Shown here: positions 34,415 through 42,930 of the stretch, one piece after another
How the letters are laid out: every line of letters starts with the position of its first letter
Numbering within the stretch: the first letter of the stretch is position 1
Assembly (NCBI GenBank): GCA_027313705.1
Contig: DAHVDE010000004.1
Span: forward strand, 1-64,000
From: Actinomycetota bacterium
GTDB lineage: Bacteria; Actinomycetota; Actinomycetes; Streptosporangiales; Streptosporangiaceae
Length of the DNA stretch: 64,000 nt
Reading direction: 5' to 3'
Translations under genes and position numbers: made by a program
The notes under the pieces: generated by a model
The model's database searches: none
The model's input: the letters and a program-made list of their open reading frames with translations, nothing else
What the model was told of the DNA's origin: nothing

Positions 34415-34837
34415 GTGAGCCCGGCCATGGCCGCCTGGCAGGCGCAGCGGCGATTCGCCTCGACGCGGGTGGCCATGCTGGCCACGGTGTCTGCGGACGG
34501 CCGGCCTCATCTGGTGCCCTGCACATTCGCGGTGGACGGCGACTCCATTTACGTGGCGGTCGACCACAAGCCGAAGACCACTACGAACCTCCGGCGCCTG
34601 CGCAATATCGCGGCTAACCGGAACGTGGCCATGCTGGCCGACCATTACGAGGAAGACTGGCAAGCCCTCTGGTGGGCGCGCGCCGACGGCGGCGCCTCCG
34701 TGCTCGCTGAGCCCGCCGAGATGACCGGCCCGGTCCGCCTGCTGGCGGAAAAGTACTCGCAGTATGCTGACCGGCCGCCAGGAGGGCCGGTGATCGCTAT
34801 CTCAGTGACCGCCTGGAGTGGCTGGTCGGCCAGCTAG
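34415..34837 (+). CDS. PPOX-class F420/FMN-binding oxidoreductase-like protein
   Basis: 140 aa split-barrel protein: RRFASTRVAMLATVSADGRPHLVPCTF is the classic N-terminal cofactor-binding strand set, then YVAVDHKPKTT and VAMLADHYEEDW. It resembles the actinobacterial family annotated as F420-dependent (TIGR03668). GTG start follows the transporter stop directly, so it is probably co-transcribed. The substrate is unknown. Confidence 0.82.
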   Translation: MSPAMAAWQAQRRFASTRVAMLATVSADGRPHLVPCTFAVDGDSIYVAVDHKPKTTTNLRRLRNIAANRNVAMLADHYEEDWQALWWARADGGASVLAEPAEMTGPVRLLAEKYSQYADRPPGGPVIAISVTAWSGWSAS

Positions 34838-34846
34838 CCGCCAGGA

Positions 34847-35128
34847 TCAGGAGCGTACCAGCCGCGAAATGGCTGCCGCGGCCTCCTTGACCTTGGCTTC
34901 GCCATCCGGGCCGCCCTGAGCAACGGCTTGGGTCACGCAGTGGCTGAGATGATCTTCCAGCAGGCCGAGCGCGACGGATTGCAGCGCCCTGGTGACGGCG
35001 GAGACCTGGGTGAGCACGTCAATGCAGTAGACGTCCTCGTCGACCATGCGCTGGAGGCCGCGGACCTGGCCTTCGATCCGGCGCAGTCGCTTGAGGTAAG
35101 CCTCCTTGTCCTTACTGTATCCGTGCAT
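34847..35128 (-). CDS. csoR: CsoR-family copper-sensing repressor
   Basis: 93-aa all-helical repressor from ATG 35128 (MHGYSKDKEAYLKRL). The Cu(I) ligand set is present: C35 (VYCIDVL), H60 and C64 (EDHLSHC), the x-Cys/His/Cys pattern of CsoR rather than the formaldehyde or persulfide branches. No copper ATPase or chaperone gene adjoins it in the window, though the membrane gene 35244 is divergent from it. The frame to 35485 is antisense and rejected. GATCGGGGTAAGG upstream (35143-35155 region) is G-rich as CsoR operators are, but no full dyad is seen. Confidence 0.85.
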   Translation of the reverse strand: MHGYSKDKEAYLKRLRRIEGQVRGLQRMVDEDVYCIDVLTQVSAVTRALQSVALGLLEDHLSHCVTQAVAQGGPDGEAKVKEAAAAISRLVRS

Positions 35129-35243
35129 GCCTGACCTTACCCCGATCCGCTGTCCGGCCAGGCTGGTGACCTGGTCGTGATTAAGCGCCTGCCGCCAGGG
35201 TAGCTGGGCGGCACCTGACGCTTGGACAGAAGGAGTGGCTGAT

Positions 35244-35894
35244 ATGGCCGGGACGACGCTCCGCATGCCGCGGAGTCGCGGCGCCCTCAGTGGCGCGCTG
35301 CTCATCCTGCTCGGGATCTGGGGCGCCCTGGTGCCTTTGACCGGGCCGTACTTGCATTTCGCGTTCACGCCTGACCGGCCGTGGGTCGTGACCACCGGGC
35401 GGGTGTGGCTCGAGTTCCTGCCGGCCGCCGTGGCTGTGATCGGCGGCATCGTCATGCTGACAAGCAGGTTCCGGCCAGGCGCCATGACCGGTGCCGCCCT
35501 GGCCGGGATCAGCGGGGCGTGGTTCGCCTTCGGAAGTCACCTCACCGGGCTTCTTATGCGTAATCCGCCGGTCGCGGGCAGTCCGGCAGGCGACCACCTC
35601 AGGCAGACGATCGAGCAGCTCGGCTTCTTCACCGGGCTTGGCGTCGTGATCATTTGCGTGGCCTCCTTCGCGCTCGGGCGCCTTTCGCTGGTCTCCGCGC
35701 GCGACCTCAAGCTAGCCGAGCGCCTGGCTGGCACGCCCGACCCGGCTGGCTCCGGCCCGGCTGGCGCGAAGACATCGGCGAGGAAAGCTCCGCTAGCCAC
35801 CTTCACCAAGATCGCTAGCGGCAAGAAGGCCGCCGCCGCGACCTCGGACGAGGAAACGGCCAAGTCGAGGGAACAAGTCAGCTCGGGAACCTGA
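35244..35894 (+). CDS. Conserved membrane protein, unknown function
   Basis: 216 aa from ATG 35244, eight bases after AAGGAG. Four hydrophobic segments (about residues 15-35, 55-75, 82-103, 130-152) are followed by an Ala/Lys/Thr-rich cytoplasmic tail of about 60 residues. It is divergent from csoR with 115 bp between starts, so it may be a csoR target. I do not recognise the family. Confidence 0.7.
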   Translation: MAGTTLRMPRSRGALSGALLILLGIWGALVPLTGPYLHFAFTPDRPWVVTTGRVWLEFLPAAVAVIGGIVMLTSRFRPGAMTGAALAGISGAWFAFGSHLTGLLMRNPPVAGSPAGDHLRQTIEQLGFFTGLGVVIICVASFALGRLSLVSARDLKLAERLAGTPDPAGSGPAGAKTSARKAPLATFTKIASGKKAAAATSDEETAKSREQVSSGT

Positions 35895-36040
35895 TTGAGG
35901 GTACTGACACACGTAAAGACATAATGTGCCGAAGGCACGACCCGGCAGCGCGACTCCGGCATATTAGCTAGAGTGCTGCAGATCGGAGTACCAGGGCGGT
36001 AACCGGCAGGTTAACCCGGCCGGAGACATCCTGGCCTGCG

Positions 36041-36058
36041 AAGATGACTATACTTTCC
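36041..36058 (+). repeat. 18-mer shared with the MarR remnant region
   Basis: AAGATGACTATACTTTCC, 17 of 18 identical to 9780-9797. Here TATACT would serve as a -10 about 105 bp before the chosen TetR start, or the ATG inside (36044) could be a start codon in frame with the TetR gene. Confidence 0.35.
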
Positions 36059-36154
36059 GTCCGGTCCGGCAATACTGGACAACCTTTTCCCTGCAACTTT
36101 CAGAACAATACGATACGCGACGTCTTTAAAAATTCTGAGGTAGGCTGTAGCTTG

Positions 36155-37156
36155 ATGGGAAGCCCTGGAATTCCGGCGCGGCTAAGAAAGATCGCGGCTC
36201 TCGCCGAACGCGGATCTGCCGGATCTGCCGGATCTGCCGCGACTGAGTCTGCCTCGCCCGATGACGGGACTTCCCGACCAGCCTCCATGCCCCTTTCGGC
36301 GCCCGTTCCCGCTGACTCCGGTCCCGCTGACCCAGGTCCCGCTGACCCAGGTCCCGCTGACTCCGGTCCCGCTGACACCAGTCCAGGCCGCCTGCCGGAC
36401 GGAGAGCGCGTACCTGCGGGCAAGGCACATGGCGGCCGGGTTGATGCCGAACCTGAGGTCACCGCGCACCTCGCCGACCATCTGAGCCTGCCCCCGCCGC
36501 CGGTCATCGCCGCCTTGGACCGGCGCAGAACCGCGAGGACGATGCGGCCAAGGCGGGGCCGGCCGCGCAGCGAGCACGTAGACCGAGCGATCTTGACCGC
36601 CGCTAACGAGCTCATCGCCGACAAGGGCGTCAGCGGGCTGACGATCGAGGAAGTGGCGTCCAAGGCCGGGGTGGGCAAGACTACGATCTACCGGCGCTGG
36701 TCATCGCGCGGAACCTTGGCACTCGACACCTTCCTGGCCGAGATCGGCGAGCAGCAGGCGCTGCGGGACACGGGAACCTTCTCAGGCGATCTGCGTGCGG
36801 CACTCGGCGAGTGGGTCACGGCGGTGGCAGGCACCAGTGCGGGCATCATGCTGGTCGGCCTCATCGCGGAGATGCACAGGGATCGCGGGCTGGCCATAGC
36901 CTGGCAGGACCGGGTGATCTCGCCACTGCGGGCGCAGTACTCGATCATGCTCGACCGCGCCATCAGCCGCGGCGAGATCCCGGCAAGCACCGATGCCACC
37001 GTCGTGCTCGACCTGGTATTCGGCGCCTGTTACTACCGTCTGCTCAACGGGCACCGGCCGCTCAACGGCCAGTTCGTCAACCAGGTCGTGGACATAGTCG
37101 CGCTCGGCGTCGGCGCCCAGTCGAGCTTAAGCATGAGACGGCGGCCAAGGAACTGA
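36155..37156 (+). CDS. TetR-family regulator with long N-terminal extension
   Basis: 333 aa from ATG 36155 (MGSPGIPARLRKI), with GAGGTAGG upstream; 36044 in frame is an alternative. Residues 1 to about 128 are low-complexity (Ala/Gly/Ser/Pro/Asp), including five near-copies of GPADS/P coded by a 15-bp repeat. The TetR HTH follows (RGRPRSEHVDRAILTAANELI...GVGKTTIYRRW), then a ligand/dimer domain. Typical TetR proteins are about 200 aa and would begin near MRPRRGRPR (36542), which remains a possible true start. No adjacent target gene is obvious. Confidence 0.8.
   Translation: MGSPGIPARLRKIAALAERGSAGSAGSAATESASPDDGTSRPASMPLSAPVPADSGPADPGPADPGPADSGPADTSPGRLPDGERVPAGKAHGGRVDAEPEVTAHLADHLSLPPPPVIAALDRRRTARTMRPRRGRPRSEHVDRAILTAANELIADKGVSGLTIEEVASKAGVGKTTIYRRWSSRGTLALDTFLAEIGEQQALRDTGTFSGDLRAALGEWVTAVAGTSAGIMLVGLIAEMHRDRGLAIAWQDRVISPLRAQYSIMLDRAISRGEIPASTDATVVLDLVFGACYYRLLNGHRPLNGQFVNQVVDIVALGVGAQSSLSMRRRPRN
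36308..36382 (+). repeat. 15-bp tandem repeat, five copies, in the TetR gene
   Basis: CCCGCTGAC recurs at 36308, 36323, 36338, 36353 and 36368, each unit 15 bp with TCCGGT or CCAGGT fillers. It codes a PADSG/PADPG pentapeptide. A GGATCTGCC 9-mer repeated three times lies nearby (about 36211-36237). Confidence 0.95.
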
Positions 37157-37358
37157 CCAGGCGCAAGGCCGAGTGCTGGGCCGGTCGCGTTCGACGCAGT
37201 ACTTGACGGGCCGTCGCTGAAGCGAAGGAACTGGCCGAGGCGATCAGGAGAGTGAGTGCCTGCCCCAGCGTGCTGGCCAGAAACGCCAGGGGGCGGGAAC
37301 TGACGGCGGCACGAGCTCGCCCGGCCGCGGCGGCTAGCCCGGCGGCACCGCAGGGAGG
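37157..37358. other. Intergenic, nothing recognised
   Basis: About 200 bp of GC-rich sequence between the TetR stop and the small minus-strand gene. No supported frame, hairpin or promoter was recognised. Confidence 0.4.
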
Positions 37359-37595
37359 CTAGGGCCTGGCGGGTTTCCTCGTGCCCGGCGGCCAGCCGTG
37401 CCTTGGCTGGTACCACGTCGCCGTGCAGCCGGCCGTGCCGCAGTGCACGCGCCGATGGCCGCGGCCTGGCTGTGCCAAGGCCGCCGGGCAGTCACAAGGT
37501 GTCCAGCTTACGATCACCCGGCCTGGCCCCCACTGATGACCGGCAGGACACTGCGCGGGATACGGCCACCAGTCCGGACGGGTAACTTCGCTCAT
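37359..37595 (-). CDS. Small Cys-rich (zinc-ribbon-like) protein
   Basis: 78 aa from ATG 37595 (MSEVTRPDWWPYPAQC). Five Cys and a His in metal-site spacing: C16-PAG-H20, C34-D-C36, C52-GTAG-C57, with many Trp and Pro and a basic C-terminus (TRKPARP). It looks like a small zinc-binding protein. I have seen similar small proteins in actinobacteria but cannot name a function. The frame to 37676 was trimmed to the conserved-looking start. It is divergent from upp. Confidence 0.6.
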   Translation of the reverse strand: MSEVTRPDWWPYPAQCPAGHQWGPGRVIVSWTPCDCPAALAQPGRGHRRVHCGTAGCTATWYQPRHGWPPGTRKPARP

Positions 37596-37668
37596 GTCAT
37601 CAGTAGAACATATTTTCGATGTCAGGTAGCCGGCCCGGCCGCCGTTCCGGCCTGTCAGACTACCGATC

Positions 37669-38310
37669 ATGCACACGCTGGTCGCGGATCATCCGCTCAT
37701 CGCGCACAAGCTCACCGCGCTCAGGGACGTTCACACCGAGACGCCGGTATTCCGGAGCCTTACCGACGAACTCGTCACGCTGCTCGCCTATGAAGCTACC
37801 CGTGATGTCAAGGTCGAGCCTGTCCAGGTACACACGCCGCTGGCGACGGCGGAAGGCGCCAAGCTGGCCAGGCCGATCCCGCTCGTCGTGCCCGTGCTCA
37901 GGGCAGGCATCGGGATGCTCGACGGCATGGCCAGGCTGCTGCCTAAGGCCGACGTGGGCTTCGTCGGCCTGGCCCGCGACGAGGAGACCCTCGTCGCCTC
38001 GACCTACGCGACCAGGCTTCCCGCCGACCTCACCGGCAGGGACACCTTCGTGCTCGATCCGATGCTGGCGACGGGCGGAACGCTGGAAACCGTCTTCGGC
38101 ATGCTGGCCTCGCGCGGTGCCGCGTCGCTGACCGCAATCTGCCTGCTCGCCGCTCCTGAAGGCCTCGCCAGGATCAGCGAGGCCTTCCCCGACGACTTCC
38201 CCGTCCCTGTCAAGGTGGTCACCGCCGGCCTGGACGAGCGGCTTAACGAACGCGGCTACATCGTGCCAGGCCTAGGCGACGCCGGCGACCGCCTGTTCGG
38301 CGAAATTTAG
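37669..38310 (+). CDS. upp: Uracil phosphoribosyltransferase
   Basis: 213 aa. Converts uracil plus PRPP to UMP (pyrimidine salvage). [15 protein letters not shown], the PRPP loop [10 protein letters not shown], and the uracil-binding [12 protein letters not shown] near the C-terminus are all present. Monocistronic, convergent with the aldehyde dehydrogenase genes; functionally it joins the nucleoside island nearby. Confidence 0.97.
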   Translation: MHTLVADHPLIAHKLTALRDVHTETPVFRSLTDELVTLLAYEATRDVKVEPVQVHTPLATAEGAKLARPIPLVVPVLRAGIGMLDGMARLLPKADVGFVGLARDEETLVASTYATRLPADLTGRDTFVLDPMLATGGTLETVFGMLASRGAASLTAICLLAAPEGLARISEAFPDDFPVPVKVVTAGLDERLNERGYIVPGLGDAGDRLFGEI

Positions 38311-38320
38311 CTGACCGGCG

Positions 38321-39205
38321 TTAGCTGCCCACCGGGTGCCATACCGTCTTCGTCTCCGTGAAGGCGAGCATCCGGCGCGGCGTCGGCGTCTCCGCCCAGT
38401 CGTCCTCGCCAAGGAACACCCGTTTCACGTTGGCCGCCGCGAGCCGCGCAAGCTCGGCCCGCGAACCGGCTGCGGCGCCGGTGATGTCGATGGCGTTCAC
38501 GTCGAAATGCCCGGCCAGCACGGCCGCCAGTTCGCCGGTGCGACCGGTCAGCATGTTGACGACGCCGCCAGGCAGGTCGCAGGTCGCCAGCACCTCGGAC
38601 AGGGTGATCGCCGGCAGCGGCCGCTCCTCGCTGGCAACGACAACCGCCGCGTTCCCCGTCGCGATCACCGGCGCGACCACGCTCACCAGCCCGAGCAGAC
38701 TCGACTCGGCCGGCGCGATGACCGCGACCACGCCGGTCGGCTCGGGCACGCTGAAGTTGAAGTAGGGCCCGGCGACCTGGTTGGCGCCGCCCGCGACCTG
38801 CGCCACCTTGTCTGGCCAGCCGGCATACCACACCAAGCGGTCAATCGCCGCGGCCACTGTCCTGCGCGCGGCTGTCATGGACATTCCTTCTGCTGCCAGA
38901 ATTTCCCCGGCGAACTGCCCGGCCCGGCCTTCGATCATCTCCGCCGCGCGGTAGAGCACCTGGCCTCGGTTGTAGGCCGTCGCCGAACTCCACGCGCCGA
39001 AGGCTGCCCTAGCGGCCTCGACCGCGTCCCTCGCGTCCTTGCGCGATGCCTGAGCGGCGAAGGCAAGCAGTTCTCCGCCCTTAGCGGCGCGGACCTGGTA
39101 GGAGCGACCCGACTCTGACCTGGGGAAGGCACCGCCGACGTAGAGCTTATAGGTCTTGCGCACGGCCAGCCGGGCTGCATCTGGCTGGGCCGGCTTGTCA
39201 GGCAT
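38321..39205 (-). CDS. Short aldehyde dehydrogenase-family protein lacking catalytic half
   Basis: 294 aa, matching only the N-terminal NAD-binding part and a shortened remainder of the ALDH fold (YKLYVGGAFPRSESGRSY, TGVVAVIAPAESSLLG, LPGGVVNMLTGRTGEL). No GQxCxAGSR motif with the nucleophile Cys, and the ELGGK glutamate region is lost. The start overlaps the full-length ALDH stop by 8 bp (ATGCCTGA). It ends cleanly rather than by frameshift, so it is probably a real, non-catalytic or chaperone-like partner of the upstream ALDH. Confidence 0.75.
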   Translation of the reverse strand: MPDKPAQPDAARLAVRKTYKLYVGGAFPRSESGRSYQVRAAKGGELLAFAAQASRKDARDAVEAARAAFGAWSSATAYNRGQVLYRAAEMIEGRAGQFAGEILAAEGMSMTAARRTVAAAIDRLVWYAGWPDKVAQVAGGANQVAGPYFNFSVPEPTGVVAVIAPAESSLLGLVSVVAPVIATGNAAVVVASEERPLPAITLSEVLATCDLPGGVVNMLTGRTGELAAVLAGHFDVNAIDITGAAAGSRAELARLAAANVKRVFLGEDDWAETPTPRRMLAFTETKTVWHPVGS

Positions 39206-40706
39206 CGAGGTACGCGGCCAGGCCGTGCCTGCCGCCCTCGCGCCCGAAACCTGACTCTTTGTAGCCGCCGAACGGGCTGGCCGGGTCGAACACGTTGAAG
39301 GTGTTAGCCCAGACCACGCCGGCCCGCAATCGCTGCGCCATCCACAAGATCCGGCTTCCTTTCTCCGTCCAGATGCCTGCCGACAGGCCGTAAGGGGTGT
39401 TGTTGGCCTTTGCTACCGCCTCTTGCGGAGTGCGGAAGGTGAGCACGGAGAGCACGGGCCCGAAGATCTCCTCACGCGCGATCCTGTGGGCCTGGCTGAC
39501 CCCGGTGAACACCGTCGGGGCGAACCAGTAGCCACGGGAAGGCAATTCGCACGGCGGCGACCAGCGCTCCGCGCCCTCGGCTTCCCCAGCGGCCGTAAGC
39601 TCGGTGATCTTCTCGAGTTGCCGGCGCGAGTTGATGGCGCCGAGGTCGGTGTTCTTGTCGAGCGGGTCACCGACCCGCAGCGTGGCCAGGCGCCGGCGCA
39701 GCCGGTCGACCACCTGCTCGGCGACCGATTCCTGCACGAGCAGCCGCGAGCCGGCGCAGCAGACCTGGCCCTGGTTGAAGAAGATCCCGTTCACGATGCC
39801 CTCGACCGCCTGATCGATCGGAGCGTCGTCGAACACCACGTTGGCGGCCTTGCCGCCGAGTTCGAGTGTGAGCTTTTTGGCGGAACCGGCAATTTTTTCC
39901 GTTATCGCGATGCCGACCTCGGTAGAGCCGGTGAAGGCAACCTTGTCCACGCCAGGATGGGCCACCAGGGCCGCGCCCGTGCCGCCGGCGCCGGTCAGCA
40001 CGTTGACCACGCCAGGCGGCAGGTCCGCCTGCTGGCAGACCTCGGCGAGCAGCAGCGCGGTGAGCGGCGTGGTTTCGGCCGGCTTGAGCACGCAAGTGTT
40101 GCCCGTGGCCAGGGCAGGAGCCAGTTTCCACGCCGCCATGAGCAGCGGGAAGTTCCACGGGATCACCTGGCCGGCGACCCCGAGCGGGCGCGGGTCTGGC
40201 CCGAAGCCCGCATAGCTCAGCTTGTCCGCCCAGCCCGCGTAGTAAAAGAAGTGCGCGGCAGCGAGCGGGATGTCGACGTCCCTGGTCTCCTTGATCGGCT
40301 TGCCGTTGTCGATCGACTCGAGCACGGCGAACTCACGCGAGCGTTCCTGGATTATCCGCGCGATCCGGTACAGGTACTTGGCACGCTCGCTGCCCGGCAT
40401 CGGACCCCAGACCTGCTCGAAGGCGGTTCTGGCCGCAGCCACGGCCCGGTCCACGTCTGCGGGTCCTGCCTGCGCGACCACCGTGAGTTCTTCTTCCGTG
40501 GCCGGGTTGATCGTGGGAAAGGTGCGGCCGCTCGCCGCCTGGGTGAACTCGCCGTTGACGAAAAGGCCGTACCGCGGTGCGATAGCGACGACGTCGCGTG
40601 ACTCGGGTGCCGGCGCGTACTGCCAGTCAAGGCCTGAGGTCACCGCGACCGCGCCTTCGCCCGCCTTGTCAGCCAACCCAGCCTCCTGCCGTCGCTGTGC
40701 CCCCAT
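39198..40706 (-). CDS. Aldehyde dehydrogenase (full length)
   Basis: 502 aa in the reading from ATG 40706; TTG 40676 has an AGGAGG five bases upstream and may be the real start, and GTG 40643 is also possible. Active site: ELGGKAANVVFDD (general base Glu) and GQVCCAGSR (nucleophile C316); NAD-binding PWNFPLLMAAWKLAPAL and FTGSTEVG. It would oxidise an aldehyde to the acid with NAD(P)+. It lies between deoC and the short ALDH partner, so acetaldehyde from deoxyribose-5-P is the likely substrate (inference). Confidence 0.92.
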   Translation of the reverse strand: MGAQRRQEAGLADKAGEGAVAVTSGLDWQYAPAPESRDVVAIAPRYGLFVNGEFTQAASGRTFPTINPATEEELTVVAQAGPADVDRAVAAARTAFEQVWGPMPGSERAKYLYRIARIIQERSREFAVLESIDNGKPIKETRDVDIPLAAAHFFYYAGWADKLSYAGFGPDPRPLGVAGQVIPWNFPLLMAAWKLAPALATGNTCVLKPAETTPLTALLLAEVCQQADLPPGVVNVLTGAGGTGAALVAHPGVDKVAFTGSTEVGIAITEKIAGSAKKLTLELGGKAANVVFDDAPIDQAVEGIVNGIFFNQGQVCCAGSRLLVQESVAEQVVDRLRRRLATLRVGDPLDKNTDLGAINSRRQLEKITELTAAGEAEGAERWSPPCELPSRGYWFAPTVFTGVSQAHRIAREEIFGPVLSVLTFRTPQEAVAKANNTPYGLSAGIWTEKGSRILWMAQRLRAGVVWANTFNVFDPASPFGGYKESGFGREGGRHGLAAYLDA

Positions 40707-40784
40707 TGTCGCACGCAGCGCACTTCGACCAGGTCCGAGCCGATGCGGAGCCGATGCACGGTTCCGCGCGGCGGCAGCGCGCGA

Positions 40785-41765
40785 TCAGTCCAAGGTGAAG
40801 TAATCCTGGCCCTGGTAGCGGCCGCTCAGTTGCTTGCCTCGCTGCCTGAGCAGGTCGTTGAGCAGGCTGGACGCGCCGATCCTGAACAAGCCTGGTGCGA
40901 GCCAGGTCCGGCCTGCGGTCTCGTTGACCAGTACCAGGTACCTGATCGCATCCTTGGCAGTCCTGATCCCGCCTGCGACCTTGACCCCGACAAGGCGGCC
41001 TGAAGCCTGCTCGAAGTCCCGCACCGCTGCCAGCATGACCAGCGCGACCGGCGGGGTCGCCGCCGGGCTGACCTTGCCTGTGGAGGTCTTGATGAAGTCG
41101 GCGCCCGCGAGCATTGCCAGCCAGGACGCCCGCACGACATTGTCGAGCGTCGCAAGCTCAGCGGTCTCGAGTATCACCTTCAGGTGCGCGGGGCCGCACG
41201 CTTCCTTGACGGCCCTGATCTCCTCGCAGACCTGACCGTACCTGCCCGCCAGGAACGCGCCCCTGTCGATGACCATGTCTATCTCGTCCGCGCCTGCGTC
41301 CACCGCGTCCGCCACGTCAGCCAGCTTCACCTTGAGCGACGCCCGCCCGGAAGGGAAGGCGGTCGCCACCGAGGCGACCGCGACCGTGCCGCGGCCGAGT
41401 TCGGCCTTGGCGGCCGCGACGAGGTCCGGGTACACGCAGACGGCCGCCACCGGCGGCACAGCCGCGTCGGCAGGATCGGGCCGCATCGCCTTGGCGCAGA
41501 GGCTGCGCACCTTGCCGGGGGTGTCCGCGCCTTCCAAAGTGGTGAGGTCCACCATCGTGACCGCCAGGTCGAGCGCGGCCAGCTTGGCTTCCTTCTTGAT
41601 CGACCTGGTCGCCAGCGCCGCCGCCCTGGCATGGACGCCGACCTGGTCGACGCCGGGCAAGCCGTGCAGCAACTGCCGCAGCGCCGCGTCCGAGCTGACT
41701 CCAGCCAGCCAGTCCCCGCCCTGCGGCGACCTTAGCTGGGACGACAGCACCTGAACTCCGGACAT
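40785..41765 (-). CDS. deoC: Deoxyribose-phosphate aldolase
   Basis: 326 aa from ATG 41765 (MSGVQVLSSQL). Cleaves 2-deoxyribose-5-P to acetaldehyde and glyceraldehyde-3-P. The Schiff-base Lys is in DFIKTSTGK and the second Lys in GVKVAGGIRT; AVCVYPDLV and EIDMVIDRGAFL are family blocks. It is longer than the E. coli enzyme (about 259 aa), as in the eukaryote-like branch. First gene of a deoC-ALDH-ALDH group. Confidence 0.95.
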   Translation of the reverse strand: MSGVQVLSSQLRSPQGGDWLAGVSSDAALRQLLHGLPGVDQVGVHARAAALATRSIKKEAKLAALDLAVTMVDLTTLEGADTPGKVRSLCAKAMRPDPADAAVPPVAAVCVYPDLVAAAKAELGRGTVAVASVATAFPSGRASLKVKLADVADAVDAGADEIDMVIDRGAFLAGRYGQVCEEIRAVKEACGPAHLKVILETAELATLDNVVRASWLAMLAGADFIKTSTGKVSPAATPPVALVMLAAVRDFEQASGRLVGVKVAGGIRTAKDAIRYLVLVNETAGRTWLAPGLFRIGASSLLNDLLRQRGKQLSGRYQGQDYFTLD

Positions 41766-41805
41766 GCCAGCGATGCTACCCGCCGGCGCGCGCGACATCG
41801 AGGTG

Positions 41806-42924
41806 TCATGGTGCTGGCCGGCCGGTACGGACCCGGCCGGCCACCAGTGGCGCCATCGCGGCGGCGAAACCAGGCTTGATCACCGTGTTGATCAGCTCGA
41901 GCCGCTCGTCGAACGGCGCGAACGCGCTCTTCATCGCGTTGATGGTCAGCCACTGGATGTCCGACCACCCGTAACCGAACGCCTCGACGAGCGTCGCGAA
42001 CTCAGAGGACAGCGAGACATCGCTCATCAGCCGGTTGTCGGTGCTCACGGTGACGCGGAAGGACAGCCGGCGCAGCAGGCCGATGGGGTGCCCGCCGATG
42101 GACGCGGCCGCGCCGGTGTGCACGTTGGAGGTGGGGCACATCTCAAGCGGAATCCGCCGGTCCCTGACATAGCTGGCTAGGCGCCCGATGGCCGCGGAGC
42201 CGTCGGGCTGCACCGCGATATCGTCGATGATCCGCACCCCGTGCCCGAGGCGTTCCGCGCCGCACCATTGCACGGCCTCCCAGATCGACGGCAGCCCGAA
42301 CCCTTCGCCGGCGTGAATCGTGATGTGGAAGTTCTCCCGCGCCACGTACTGGAACGCGTCCAGGTGGCGGCTCGGCGGGCTGCCCGCCTCGGCCCCGGCG
42401 ATGTCGAAGCCGACCACACCGCGATCCCTGTGCCTGACCGCGAGCTCGGCGATCTCCAGCGACCTGGCCGCCGTCCGCATCGCGGTCAGCAGCGCATACA
42501 CCCTGATACCGCGCCCCGCGCTGCCTGCCGCGAACCCCTCGAGCACCGCCTCGACCACCTGGTCGAGGCTGAGTCCCGCGTTCACGTGCAACTCGGGGGC
42601 GAACCGCACCTCCGCGTAAGCCACGCCATCGGCGGCCAGGTCCTCCGCGCACTCGGCCGCCACCCGTACCAGCGCGTCGCGGGTCTGCATCACCCCTACG
42701 GTGTGCTGGAAGGCCTCGAGGTAGAGCTCAAGGTGGCCGCGCTTCGATGCGGTCGCCATGTAGTGGCTGAGCTCGCCCACGTCCTGGGTAGGCAGGCCGC
42801 GGTAACCGGTCTGGCGGGCAAGCTCGACGATCGTCCCTGGCCGCAAGCCTCCGTCCAGGTGGTCGTGCAGCATGACCTTGGGCACCTGGCGGATCTGATC
42901 AACAGTGACTGACACGTCACCCAT
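41806..42924 (-). CDS. add: Adenosine deaminase
   Basis: 372 aa from ATG 42924 ([11 protein letters not shown]). Zinc ligands HDHLDGG, HAGEGFG and STDNRLMS (aligned to the TDDP site), with the catalytic GHGVRI. Converts (deoxy)adenosine to (deoxy)inosine, feeding purine nucleoside phosphorylase. Its start is 7 bases or fewer from the thymidine phosphorylase stop, hence one transcript. Confidence 0.95.
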   Translation of the reverse strand: MGDVSVTVDQIRQVPKVMLHDHLDGGLRPGTIVELARQTGYRGLPTQDVGELSHYMATASKRGHLELYLEAFQHTVGVMQTRDALVRVAAECAEDLAADGVAYAEVRFAPELHVNAGLSLDQVVEAVLEGFAAGSAGRGIRVYALLTAMRTAARSLEIAELAVRHRDRGVVGFDIAGAEAGSPPSRHLDAFQYVARENFHITIHAGEGFGLPSIWEAVQWCGAERLGHGVRIIDDIAVQPDGSAAIGRLASYVRDRRIPLEMCPTSNVHTGAAASIGGHPIGLLRRLSFRVTVSTDNRLMSDVSLSSEFATLVEAFGYGWSDIQWLTINAMKSAFAPFDERLELINTVIKPGFAAAMAPLVAGRVRTGRPAP

Positions 42925-42930
42925 TCTCAC

